DNA of 64,000 nucleotides, from assembly GCF_002356335.1 (NCBI RefSeq), contig NZ_AP018165.1:1426001-1490000 (forward strand), in the 5' to 3' direction. This stretch comes from [Mycobacterium] stephanolepidis. Its GTDB lineage: Bacteria; Actinomycetota; Actinomycetes; Mycobacteriales; Mycobacteriaceae. Shown one piece after another: positions 10,103 through 18,337 of the stretch. Numbering within the stretch: position 1 is the first letter of the stretch; every line of letters begins with the position of its first letter. Under the pieces are notes generated by a model. The model worked only from the letters and a program-made list of their open reading frames with translations, was not told where the DNA came from and made no database searches. Position numbers and translations under genes: made by a program.

Positions 10103-11038
10103 TCAGGGCAGCAGGATGATCTTTCCGCGGGCATGGCCCGTCTGGACGTACTCATGGGCCTGGCGCGCTTCGGCCAACGGATAGGTGCGGTCGATGGTGA
10201 CCTTGAGTTCGCCGTTGCCCGCAAGACGAATCAGCTCGGGGCGTGCGGCAAGGCGGACCTCGGTGCCCGCATCGGCGCCGGGGACGCCGCCCAGCGCTTT
10301 GAAGCCATCGGTTGCGGCACGGCCGAATCCGGCGATTGTGGCGATGCGGTCCTTGTCGGCAACGAGCGCCAACGAGACGTCGGCGGCTTCATCGGTGCCG
10401 ACGAGATCGAGAGCAGCATCGACGGAGCCGATTGCGCTGACCCGGTCTTGCAGCCCGGGGCCGTACTCGACCGGGATCGCGCCGTAGCCGCGAAGTTGTT
10501 CGTGTCGGGCCGCACTGGCGGTGGCGATCACGGTTGCGCCGCGGGCCTTGGCCAGTTGGGTGGCCAGCAGTCCCACGCCGCCCGCGGCACCGTGAATCAG
10601 AACGGTGTCTCCTTCGGTGACATTGGTGGCTTCCAATAGGTGGACCGCGGTCTGCCCGGTGAGGAGGAATCCGGCGGCCTCGTTGAACGACAGGCTTGTG
10701 GGCTTCTTGAACACCTGGTCCGCGGTGGTGATGATCTGGCCGGCATAGCCGCCGATCTGTCCGGCGGCGATGACGTCATCACCGGGTTGGAACCCGTCGA
10801 CACCCGGGCCGACGGCGGCGACAGTTCCGGAGATCTCGAGGCCCAGACGCATGGGGATTGCGGCTGGGTCGGTGCCGAAGGCTCCCGAGTACAGCTTCCA
10901 GTCGATGGGATTGACGCCGGCGGCTTTGACGTCGATGAGCACTTGGCCGTCGGTGGGGCCGTCGATCGGCACCTCGCGAAGTTCGAGTACGTCGGATGCG
11001 CCATAGGCGGTGGCGACAACTGCATGTGTGGTGGTCAT
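10103..11038 (-). CDS. NADP-dependent zinc-free oxidoreductase (quinone oxidoreductase type)
   Basis: Medium-chain dehydrogenase/reductase of 311 residues. The N-terminal GroES-like domain has VNPIDWKLYSGAFG but lacks the Cys/His zinc ligands, and the Rossmann fold has LIHGAAGGVGLLATQLAKARGA for NADPH. This puts it with the QOR/zeta-crystallin type reductases that act on quinones or alpha,beta-unsaturated carbonyls; the substrate is not predictable. Start ATG at 11038. It stands alone, with an inverted repeat 24 bases upstream. Confidence 0.88.
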   Translation of the reverse strand: MTTTHAVVATAYGASDVLELREVPIDGPTDGQVLIDVKAAGVNPIDWKLYSGAFGTDPAAIPMRLGLEISGTVAAVGPGVDGFQPGDDVIAAGQIGGYAGQIITTADQVFKKPTSLSFNEAAGFLLTGQTAVHLLEATNVTEGDTVLIHGAAGGVGLLATQLAKARGATVIATASAARHEQLRGYGAIPVEYGPGLQDRVSAIGSVDAALDLVGTDEAADVSLALVADKDRIATIAGFGRAATDGFKALGGVPGADAGTEVRLAARPELIRLAGNGELKVTIDRTYPLAEARQAHEYVQTGHARGKIILLP

Positions 11039-11061
11039 ACCGCTATCAAAGTCGCATCAAG

Positions 11062-11080
11062 ATGTCAGTATTCCTGACAT
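11062..11080. promoter_or_regulatory. Inverted repeat upstream of the oxidoreductase gene
   Basis: ATGTCAG (11062-11068) and CTGACAT (11074-11080) form a perfect 7-bp inverted repeat with a 5-base spacer, 24 bases upstream of the oxidoreductase ATG. Shape and position fit a repressor operator. A weak hairpin behind the DUF3817 gene is the alternative, but no T-run follows on that strand. Confidence 0.5.
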
Positions 11081-11096
11081 TGGAGATTTCTTTCGG

Positions 11097-11456
11097 CTAG
11101 ATGCCGAACTGCTCCTTGACCTGCTTGGTGCGGTAATGCTCGACGATGAAACCGAGTAGCGGGATCGTGCCCGCGAGCAGCGTGCCGGCGGTACGTGGCC
11201 ACGGCCAACGCACCTTGATGGCCAGATCGGTGGTGAAGATCAGGTACACGAAGTAGATCCACCCGTGCACGATCCCGATCCAGCTCGGCGGATGCGGCAC
11301 GTGCTCAATGTATTTGAGCCACATCTCCCAGCAGAGGGCGATCAGCCACACGCCGGTGGTCCACGCCAGGATCCGGTAGCGCCACAGCGCACCGCGGATT
11401 TTCTCGACCGGCGTGGTCACGGCGGGCGTCTCGGATGTGGCTTCGGGTTCGGTCAC
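11097..11456 (-). CDS. DUF3817 family membrane protein (Rv1342c-like)
   Basis: A 119-residue protein with three hydrophobic segments: about residues 28-46 (ILAWTTGVWLIALCWEMWL), 60-77 (IGIVHGWIYFVYLIFTTDL) and 90-106 (TLLAGTIPLLGFIVEHY). The conserved HGW...Y and the basic C-terminus fit DUF3817, whose function is unknown. The start overlaps the stop of the upstream gene by 4 bp, so it is co-translated with the LprD-like gene, as Rv1342c-Rv1343c are in M. tuberculosis. Confidence 0.85.
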   Translation of the reverse strand: MTEPEATSETPAVTTPVEKIRGALWRYRILAWTTGVWLIALCWEMWLKYIEHVPHPPSWIGIVHGWIYFVYLIFTTDLAIKVRWPWPRTAGTLLAGTIPLLGFIVEHYRTKQVKEQFGI

Positions 11457-11821
11457 GGGGCAGGCTTCCTATCTTCTTCGGCCAGGGCGGCGAGGTAGGC
11501 GTTGTAGTCGGTCAATGTGCGGTCGGCGGGGTCCGGCTTCGCCGCGGCAGGGCGCTCGGGAAGCAGGCCCTCCGGTATTTCGGTCACCCGGTCGCTGGGC
11601 GGCAGGGGCGGGCCCTCGTCCTCGTACTGCACGAAGCGGCGATAAGCCCAAATCACGAACGCCGCGAAAAGCGGCCACTGCAGGGCATAGCCGAGGTTCT
11701 GGCCATCGCCGGTCACCGACTCGAAACGCTGGAACTGCCAGTAGGCCAGGCCCAGGAACGCGAGCGCACTGACGCCGACCAGCACGATGAGTGCCGGTCT
11801 CCGACGCCGTGTAGTGGACAC
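11453..11821 (-). CDS. Small membrane protein (Rv1343c/LprD-like)
   Basis: A 122-residue protein with two N-terminal hydrophobic segments (about residues 9-28 and 44-60) and a proline- and acid-rich cytosolic tail. The M. tuberculosis neighbour Rv1343c is annotated as lipoprotein LprD, but I see no lipobox cysteine here. The start is odd: the GTG at 11821 directly abuts a full CAGGAG sequence with no spacer, so the true start may be elsewhere or translation may be leaderless. Function unknown. It is the first gene of a two-gene leftward unit. Confidence 0.75.
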   Translation of the reverse strand: MSTTRRRRPALIVLVGVSALAFLGLAYWQFQRFESVTGDGQNLGYALQWPLFAAFVIWAYRRFVQYEDEGPPLPPSDRVTEIPEGLLPERPAAAKPDPADRTLTDYNAYLAALAEEDRKPAP

Positions 11822-11944
11822 CTCCTGACGGTACCGCGTGAGGTGGGGGCGGATGCCAACGCCCCTGGTCAGCGCTTCGGTCCGATGAACTCGTCGAGAC
11901 GCGCGGTGAGGAGTCCGACACTCACCAGGTAATATCGAAGCTCT

Positions 11945-12028
11945 GCGGGCGTGGCGAAATTGGTAGGCGCGCGGGGTTTAGGTCCCCGTGTTCGAAAGAA
12001 CGTGGGGGTTCGAGTCCCTCCGCCCGCA
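11945..12028 (+). tRNA. tRNA-Leu (anticodon UAG)
   Basis: An 84-nt cloverleaf. The acceptor stem pairs GCGGGCG (11945-11951) with CGCCCGC (12021-12027), with discriminator A at 12028. The anticodon stem CGGGG/CCCCG encloses the loop TTTAGGT, giving anticodon TAG. The TGGTAGGC D-loop, a long variable arm (class II tRNA, as expected for Leu) and the GGTTCGAGTCC T-arm are visible. CCA is not encoded. The hsdR stop lies 12 bases beyond its 3' end, transcribed towards it, so this tRNA marks the edge of the restriction block. Confidence 0.97.
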
Positions 12029-12039
12029 CAACGGGGTGT

Positions 12040-15000
12040 TCATGCCGTCTCGCTGACCGGCATCGCGCGGTTCTTCACCGTCTTGAGGATGTTGATGATG
12101 TTTTCGACGTCATCGTGGGGAAACACTGTCTCTGGGCCTGTGGGCGCGTAGTCGCTGAACGGCGACTCATATAGTCTCGCCGCTTCCATCACACCGGCTT
12201 CAGTGAGTTCGTTGACGATGAGGTTGACGAACCGGATCTGCTCAACGGTGAACAGCGTGCCGTCCAGATACTTACCGAACGCTCCGATGACAGCTTCACG
12301 TTCCAGCCCGACCAGCGAGCGTATGAACAATCCGAGGCCGTGTGAGCGTTCCTTGGCTGCGGCGATGTCGTCGGGCGTGCCCGCTCCGCTGTCGATGAGT
12401 ATCTGTTCCAGTGACACCAAATCGTCAGGGGTGAGTTGTTTGTTTCGCCGAAGCCGTTGTACTGCTACGTGATCGAGTTTCGCCTTCAGGTGCGCTCGGG
12501 CCTTGGCCTCGAATCGGGACCAGTTAGTCCCTGGCGTGATGCCGGGCAGATCAACCAGTGTTGCCTCGCCCAGCTCGTCCTGAAAGTCCGTGTACACCGC
12601 GTTCTTCTTGGCCTTGTCTAGGAACGTCACCAGATCGCGCAGGCGGCGGCGGGCCAATTCCAGCATCGGCAGCGTGACGTCCACCCACCATTGATCGCCT
12701 GCCACGTCGTCGAGCAGCGCCTGTTCCTTGGCGACGGACGGGATGCTGGTTTTGCCTAGCAGAGCGGACGCGATGTCCTGAACTTTCTCGCGTATACGTT
12801 CTGCCGCGAGTGCATCGCCTTCGAGCTGGGCGAGTTGTCGGCGCAGGATCAGCAGATCAAAGCGTTTGGCCTCTTCGTCGTCGTCCTTCTCAGTGGAGGG
12901 CAGCGCAGCGAGATGCTCAGCGACATAGCTTGCCTTCTCGACGGATATCGTAGTCCACGATGGCCACTTTCCGTACTCCTCGACTGCCTTTCGGTGCGGG
13001 CGGATCAGGAAGTTGTCGAGGTTCATCCCGGACACGATTTTGTGCAGCTGCCGCGCGGTGTCGGCGCGGAGTGCGCGCTCGGATTCGGTTCCTGTCCCAG
13101 GCTCGGGCTCGGGTCCTTCGCCGGGTTCCAGCGCGGTGATCAGTCCTAGGCGCGTCTCGAACAGACGTTGATTGAGCGACTTCTGTAGAACCCCTTCGAC
13201 TCCCGGCAGATCCTGGCTGAAGAATTCGAGGTTGCGGCAGAAGTCGAACACGTAGAAGTTTTTCTTGTCCTGGCCCGGGCCGAACAGATCGGGGCGCAGT
13301 CGCGTTCCTCGCCCGATCATCTGCCAGAACTTGCTCCTTGACCGGATGAGTTTGAAGAACACCAGATTGACGACCTCCGGGACATCGATACCGGTATCGA
13401 GCATGTCCACTGAGATGGCAATGTGCGGAGCCTTCTCCGGGACGGAGAACTTGTCGATGAGATCCTGCGCCTGTACGACGCTGTGGGTGATTACGCGCGC
13501 GAATTCGCCTCCGTGCTCGGGGTATTGGATGTCGAATCGCTGGGCGATGAACTCCGCGTGCGCCTGATTTTTGGCGAAAATGATCGTCTTGCCCAGGCGG
13601 TCACCGTCGGCGATTTTGTGCCCATTCAGCATCAGCTCGGCGAGTACCTTGTCGACAGTGTCGGCGTTGAACAGAAAGCGGTTCAGTTGCTCCGCATCTA
13701 CGCCATCGGGCGGGTCGGAGTCGTCGCCCCAGTCCAGCGCATCCCATTCATCCTTTTCGTCCTCGGTGAGGTCCTGATAGCGGATGCCGTTGCGAAGGAA
13801 CTTCGTGCCCACCGAAATCCCCGCGGGCGGAACGAGGAATCCTTCATCGACCGCCTCGTCGAGGCCGTAGGCGTCGGTGGGCACGCCGTCTTCCAGATGA
13901 AAGAGACGGTAGGTGTTGTGATCCACCTCGTCCTTAGGGGTGGCCGTCAATCCGACGAGTAGTGAGTCGAACCAGTCGAAGATGGCCCGATATTTCTGAT
14001 ACACGGAACGGTGCGCCTCGTCGATGACCACGAGATCGAAGTAGCCCGGACCGAACTTCCTGGTTCCCGAGGATGTGTCGTTGATGAGGTTCATAATCGA
14101 CGGGTACGTGCACCCGTAGGCACGGCCTTCGGTGTCCTTCTCGGTGATCAAGTTTACCGGATTGGAATTGGGCAGATGTCTCTTGAAGGCGTTGATTGCC
14201 TGGATTACCAGTGCATTCCGATCGGCGAGGAACAGCACCCGCTTTACCCAGCCGGCTTCCATGAGCTGTTTGACGAGAGCCACGGTTGTGCGGGTCTTGC
14301 CGGCTCCGGTGGCCATGACCAATAGCGCCTCACGATTCCTTTTGGTGAAGACGTCATCGATAGCGCGAATGGCGCGCTGCTGGTAGTGACGGCCAGCGAT
14401 CTCGGTGTCGATGGGAGCCTCTTCGAGCGAGCGCCGAGTCTGGCGGCGCTGAACCATCAGCTCCAACTCGTCGGGCGTGTAGAAGCCCTGGACTTCCCTG
14501 GGTGCGTAACCCACGGCGTCATCCCACAGCCAATGTTCAAAACCATTGGTGTAGAAGATTACCGGTCGTTGGCCGGTAATCTTTTCTAGGCAGTCTGCGT
14601 ACAGCTTGGCCTGCTGTTGCCCTGCCAATGGGCTCTTGGAAGTGCGTTTGGCCTCCACGATTCCCATCGGTAAGCCGTTGCCACCCCACAGCACGTAGTC
14701 GACATAGCCGATGCCATCGGGCATTCCGGTGACCAGATGTTCGCGGTCGCGATCTTCCTCCAGTGGCCAACCGGCCTCGTTGAGGAGGAGGTCGATGAAG
14801 GTGTCGCGGGTCTCGGCTTCGGAGTAGTCGCGAACGTCGGCCTGCTGGTTTGCGGCCTGAGCCGCCTTGACCTGCTCGCGGAGTTCGGCGAGTTCGGCTG
14901 CCAGTTCTTCCTTTTCGCCGCGTTGCTTGGCCAGTGCCGCGTCCTGCGCCTCGAATTTCTGGGTGAGCTCGGCCACCTCCTGACGGCTCAGGGGAGCGGC

Positions 15001-15429
15001 ATTGGCGGCGGCCGCGGGGTCGAAGGTCGCGTTGAGCGGCGCGGCCTTGGGGTACGCCGAGTGGTGGAACACCGCCCACACCATCACGTGGTGCAGTTCG
15101 CGTAATACCCCGAGCGCTATCTGCGGTGCGATGGGGCGTTGGTCATGTACGGCGGAGTTTCCGGCACGACGAATCAGATTGAGCTTGTGCGAGATTGGTG
15201 TGCCGATCCGCGCCTTGAACGCGGCGTCGTTGATGCGGGCTGACAGGTCGTCCTGGTAGGGGCGCGCGAGAGCGAGCACATCGTAGAGCCGGGCGGTCAA
15301 CTGTTCAACGGCCCGACGTGCATAGATGCAGGACGATCGGGGATCGGTGGTCAGATAGCTTTCGGCGCGCGCGCAATCACTATGGATGTCAGGCCAGTCG
15401 GCGGCGCCGAGGAAGGTGAAGTTGGTCAA
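12040..15429 (-). CDS. hsdR: Type I restriction enzyme subunit R (HsdR, EcoEI-like)
   Basis: Motor and nuclease subunit of a type I restriction-modification complex, about 1129 residues. Order: DUF4145-like helical domain (about 20-120); coiled coil (150-195); HsdR_N nuclease with Asp244, Glu259 and Lys261 (the D...EAK core); SF2 helicase with Walker A ATGAGKTR (373-380), DEAH (470-473) and TATP (496-499); and the EcoEI-type C-terminal domain. The longer open frame to 16248 is antisense within fic. I chose the TTG at 15429 because it forms a TTGA overlap with the fic stop, has AAGGGGGA upstream and begins the domain. It therefore depends on fic translation. Confidence 0.93.
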   Translation of the reverse strand: MTNFTFLGAADWPDIHSDCARAESYLTTDPRSSCIYARRAVEQLTARLYDVLALARPYQDDLSARINDAAFKARIGTPISHKLNLIRRAGNSAVHDQRPIAPQIALGVLRELHHVMVWAVFHHSAYPKAAPLNATFDPAAAANAAPLSRQEVAELTQKFEAQDAALAKQRGEKEELAAELAELREQVKAAQAANQQADVRDYSEAETRDTFIDLLLNEAGWPLEEDRDREHLVTGMPDGIGYVDYVLWGGNGLPMGIVEAKRTSKSPLAGQQQAKLYADCLEKITGQRPVIFYTNGFEHWLWDDAVGYAPREVQGFYTPDELELMVQRRQTRRSLEEAPIDTEIAGRHYQQRAIRAIDDVFTKRNREALLVMATGAGKTRTTVALVKQLMEAGWVKRVLFLADRNALVIQAINAFKRHLPNSNPVNLITEKDTEGRAYGCTYPSIMNLINDTSSGTRKFGPGYFDLVVIDEAHRSVYQKYRAIFDWFDSLLVGLTATPKDEVDHNTYRLFHLEDGVPTDAYGLDEAVDEGFLVPPAGISVGTKFLRNGIRYQDLTEDEKDEWDALDWGDDSDPPDGVDAEQLNRFLFNADTVDKVLAELMLNGHKIADGDRLGKTIIFAKNQAHAEFIAQRFDIQYPEHGGEFARVITHSVVQAQDLIDKFSVPEKAPHIAISVDMLDTGIDVPEVVNLVFFKLIRSRSKFWQMIGRGTRLRPDLFGPGQDKKNFYVFDFCRNLEFFSQDLPGVEGVLQKSLNQRLFETRLGLITALEPGEGPEPEPGTGTESERALRADTARQLHKIVSGMNLDNFLIRPHRKAVEEYGKWPSWTTISVEKASYVAEHLAALPSTEKDDDEEAKRFDLLILRRQLAQLEGDALAAERIREKVQDIASALLGKTSIPSVAKEQALLDDVAGDQWWVDVTLPMLELARRRLRDLVTFLDKAKKNAVYTDFQDELGEATLVDLPGITPGTNWSRFEAKARAHLKAKLDHVAVQRLRRNKQLTPDDLVSLEQILIDSGAGTPDDIAAAKERSHGLGLFIRSLVGLEREAVIGAFGKYLDGTLFTVEQIRFVNLIVNELTEAGVMEAARLYESPFSDYAPTGPETVFPHDDVENIINILKTVKNRAMPVSETA

Positions 15430-16631
15430 CGGTGTTCCCCCTTGGTGAGTATGTTCATGACGCATGGTGCGAAGAATCGCCGTTTGTACGCATCCGGATC
15501 GACGACGTCGAGAACGCCAAGTTCTATCAGCTGTCCGATTAGCTTGTTGGCGCGGCCGTACGAGAGCCCCAGTCTCGCTTCGACATTGCGAACGGTGAAG
15601 GACGGGTTCGCGACGGCGACGTCCACCAATGCGTGCGCGCTGTCCGCCCGTAGCGTCGATGCTCGGATGACGTCTTTGAGTTCGTTCTGAACTTTGACAA
15701 GCGCGATCATTTGGGCGCGAGTGGAACTGGCGGCTGCGGTGAGTCCGTTGGCGAAGAAGCGGATGAATCCGTCCCAATCGCCGGCGGTACTTACTGCCAG
15801 GAGATGGTCGTAGTACTCGGCGCGGCGAGCCTCGAACCATGGAGAGACTGTCATCGTTGGTTCGCTTAGCACGCGCTGGGTGTGCAGGTGCAGGACGATC
15901 AGAAGTCGGCCCAGCCGCCCGTTTCCGTCGCGAAATGGGTGCAGCGTTTCCAGCTGGTAGTGCGACATGGCCGTGGCGACAACGGGGTCGATCGATGCGC
16001 TGTGGTCCTGGCGCATCCATGTCACAAGATCCCGGATTCCGTTGGTCAGGTGATCGCCAGGAGGTGGTGGGATGAAGCGGGCGGCGTGTACCGGCAGTGT
16101 GTCCGGTGTGGCGTCGGTTCGTCGGCCGATCACCACCTGGGTGTCCCGTATTCGACCAGATGCAGCGATGAGGGGAGTGCCGCGCATCAGGATTCCCTGG
16201 AGATCCTCCAATAGCGCCGCCGAGACGGGCCGACCGTCGCCGACCCATTGAAATCCATGGTTGGCCATGCGCACGTAATTGAGGATCTCGGTCAGTTCTG
16301 CCGAGCTCGCGTCCTCGTCATCGGCGGTAAGCACCTCGGTGAGCGGCGCGTATGTTCCCTCGAGCGCCGATGTGCTCTGTGCTTCCCGGCGTAGCGTAGG
16401 CAGTCGTAGGAGCGTGGGGTCGGGAAGCTGAGTAGCCGTGCTGTCGAGCGCGGCCAGCGCGGCTCGCGCAGCGGCAACCGCCAAAATGGTGGGAGTGGTC
16501 AGGCTTGGCATCGACATGGGCAACGGTGTGGGCACGAAGGCTTTATGTCGCCAGTGACCGGACAGCGGATCGGCGCCCTCGATGTCGACCAGCGATCCAG
16601 AACTCTCGTTTAGGAACATTGCCAGGTCCAC
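15426..16631 (-). CDS. Fic domain protein with N-terminal inhibitory helix and C-terminal winged helix
   Basis: AMP-transferase-type Fic protein, about 401 residues. The core motif HPFRDGNGRLGR is at 231-242, complete with catalytic His231 and the anion-binding Arg residues. A class II inhibitory motif (S/T)xxxE(G/N) is present as Thr87...Glu91-Gly92, so the enzyme should be self-inhibited. Residues of about 310-390 look like a winged-helix DNA-binding domain. The start is the GTG at 16631, or an ATG at 16619 four codons later. It precedes and overlaps hsdR, so it is part of the restriction operon. Its target is unknown; HsdR or another Hsd subunit is one possibility, an unrelated toxin role another. 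Confidence 0.9.
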   Translation of the reverse strand: MDLAMFLNESSGSLVDIEGADPLSGHWRHKAFVPTPLPMSMPSLTTPTILAVAAARAALAALDSTATQLPDPTLLRLPTLRREAQSTSALEGTYAPLTEVLTADDEDASSAELTEILNYVRMANHGFQWVGDGRPVSAALLEDLQGILMRGTPLIAASGRIRDTQVVIGRRTDATPDTLPVHAARFIPPPPGDHLTNGIRDLVTWMRQDHSASIDPVVATAMSHYQLETLHPFRDGNGRLGRLLIVLHLHTQRVLSEPTMTVSPWFEARRAEYYDHLLAVSTAGDWDGFIRFFANGLTAAASSTRAQMIALVKVQNELKDVIRASTLRADSAHALVDVAVANPSFTVRNVEARLGLSYGRANKLIGQLIELGVLDVVDPDAYKRRFFAPCVMNILTKGEHR

Positions 16632-16664
16632 AATGTCACTCTACTGGCACTTGTGTGACATTGT
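16630..16664. promoter_or_regulatory. Perfect 10-bp inverted repeat at the fic start; candidate operator
   Basis: ACAATGTCAC (16630-16639) and GTGACATTGT (16655-16664) are perfect inverted repeats with a 15-base spacer. They overlap the GTG start of fic, and a TACTAT sequence that could be a -10 lies just upstream on the coding strand (16671-16680 region). Half-sites are 25 bp apart, on one helix face after two and a half turns or bound by two dimers. The Fic protein's own winged helix is the obvious candidate binder (inference). Confidence 0.6.
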
Positions 16665-16733
16665 TGGGTGATTGATAGTACTAAACAGCTGCTTCTGATA
16701 ACCCGATTGAATGCTCGCTTGATCTTATCAACT

Positions 16734-17162
16734 TCATACCGAAACGGACCCGCTGAACTGGGAAAACATTCGTTCGAAGGCGGCCTCGGCCACTACCGGG
16801 ATGCCGTAGCTGCGGGCTTTGGTGGCCTTGCCGCTCAGTGAGTCAGGGTCGGCGGCCACCACGAGCCGGGTCGACTTGGTGATGCCACCGGAGGTGAGCC
16901 TGGCTGAGCTGAACGTCGCGATCACATCCTGGCCCGAGAGCATGGCCAGGATGTGATCGCTGATCTCGGCGAACTCGGGTGCATCCAGGACGTTGGATGC
17001 GGTAATCCCGTGGATGTGCGAAGCCCCGACACCGCGACGTGGGTTGACGAGGGTGGTCCACTCATCCTTAATTTGGCCCCAGTCATCGACCAGAACGATG
17101 CCTACTTCGACGACACGATCGGTGCGTTCCGGGACGACTCCGGTGGTTTCGAAATCGATCAC
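16734..17162 (-). pseudogene. Truncated DnaQ-like exonuclease fused to a BRCT remnant
   Basis: A 142-residue open frame. The first about 85 residues match the start of a DEDDh exonuclease: IDFETTG (Exo I), then HIHGIT and ILAMLSGQDVIA. At that point the family normally continues with HNxxFD and the Exo II and III motifs, but here the sequence jumps to TSGGITKSTRLVVAADPDSLSGKATKARSYGIPVVAEAAF, which is the second half of a BRCT domain as found at the C-terminus of DnaQ-BRCT proteins. An internal deletion of the catalytic middle is the simplest reading. The GTG start overlaps the hsdS stop (GTGA), so it is still translationally coupled. No catalytic activity is expected. Confidence 0.75.
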
Positions 17163-18337
17163 AGCGAAGGGCTTTGGAGCTCACCCCGGAACGCGCGGGA
17201 CTGGAGGGAGGTGAAGAGGGCGTCGAAAGCTTTTGCGCTCGCGACTGCAGAGGTGCGTTGCTGGTCGCTAACACGCATCAAATCGAGGTATTTGTCCTGG
17301 TCACGTAGAGTTGGAACGTACACCGGCAATGCTTTCAGCTGTGTCATATTGATTGAGGCGATGCCGGTTGTCTGTTTTGCGGCCTTTAGAAAATATGAGC
17401 GCGCAGGAAGGCTAGCGATGAATGCGGTTAGGTAGTTTGAGTGAAGCCCAGTCTCTTTGTGAATGCGTACGCGGAAAATGTGATTCTGGTGAAGGCACAC
17501 TGGAAGTTCGTTCCGCCAGACTGTCCCACGTCCGAGTTTGTCTGGGTCCCCTCCCTCGGTGAGTACAAGATCTCCGTCCTGAAGCCGGTACCGTTCGATT
17601 TCATCGGACGTCGCGGCAATCTCTTTCACCACGTCCAGTTTGAGATGTCCGGCTTGGACGTTCGCGACCGCCAAGTACGGAGTAGGAGATGTTTGTTGAG
17701 AGGTTCTTCGTCCTTTCGTGATGCCCGATGTCACCGTGGCTACATCGTCAAGAGTGTGCACGGCCGAAGCTGCATTAGTGTCGAACAACATGGTGAAGAC
17801 TGACTCGGACAAACGGTCCAGGCGGTCAATGACTCTGTGGCGCTTGGTGCGGAGGGTGTCTGCGTGGTCGAGGATCGCAGCTAAGCGGCGCTGTTCGTCG
17901 AGGGGCGGGAGAGGAATCGGCCACGACCTGAGGTCGGATTGGCTGATGTTTGGCTGTGCTCCGCCTCGTCCCCGTGCGCGTAACGCTGGACGTTGTGCAA
18001 GGAGGAAATGGAAAAGATAGCGGCGATCCAGTGTTGCTGAGTCTGGTTGGATAGCGGCGATCGCTTGAGAGCTACACATTGGTACGCCTGCGATGGCCAA
18101 TTTGCCGATGGATGCGCCGTACATGGCCAGCATGATGGTTCCTTCCGGAACGATCTTCGCTGCACTATTCTGCAGTCCTGCATTTGTTAGTGATTCCCTT
18201 GTCTTGCATACGGTCTTGTCGTCCATATCGGTTATCGACAGCCATGGGTTGCCGGGGCCGAAGTATTCGGTGATTGAGCGTGAGGGTGTACCGCCTGCAC
18301 TAAGAGCGGCGATCTCGCCTAGCGCGACCATTCTCAT
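17159..18337 (-). CDS. hsdS: Type I restriction-modification specificity subunit HsdS
   Basis: DNA-recognition subunit shared by methylase and restriction complexes, 392 residues. Two target-recognition domains, about 1-130 and 185-330, are each followed by a conserved helical region: PLPPLDEQRRLAAILDHADTLRTKRHRVIDRLDRL and a shorter, diverged one starting VPTLRDQDKYLDLM. FGPGNPWLSITDMDD and the LAMYGASIGKLAI segment are typical of TRD1. The DNA is visibly more AT-rich than the flanks, as is common for laterally moving HsdS genes. It overlaps hsdM by 4 bp and the truncated exonuclease gene by 4 bp. The recognition site cannot be read from sequence. Confidence 0.92.
   Translation of the reverse strand: MRMVALGEIAALSAGGTPSRSITEYFGPGNPWLSITDMDDKTVCKTRESLTNAGLQNSAAKIVPEGTIMLAMYGASIGKLAIAGVPMCSSQAIAAIQPDSATLDRRYLFHFLLAQRPALRARGRGGAQPNISQSDLRSWPIPLPPLDEQRRLAAILDHADTLRTKRHRVIDRLDRLSESVFTMLFDTNAASAVHTLDDVATVTSGITKGRRTSQQTSPTPYLAVANVQAGHLKLDVVKEIAATSDEIERYRLQDGDLVLTEGGDPDKLGRGTVWRNELPVCLHQNHIFRVRIHKETGLHSNYLTAFIASLPARSYFLKAAKQTTGIASINMTQLKALPVYVPTLRDQDKYLDLMRVSDQQRTSAVASAKAFDALFTSLQSRAFRGELQSPSL

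Noticed and set aside
15430..16248. A much longer HsdR of 1402 residues
   Set aside because: The extra 273 codons are antisense-free but out of frame within fic, have Arg/His/Pro-rich low-complexity content, and the TTG at 15429 with its ribosome binding site and TTGA overlap is a better start.
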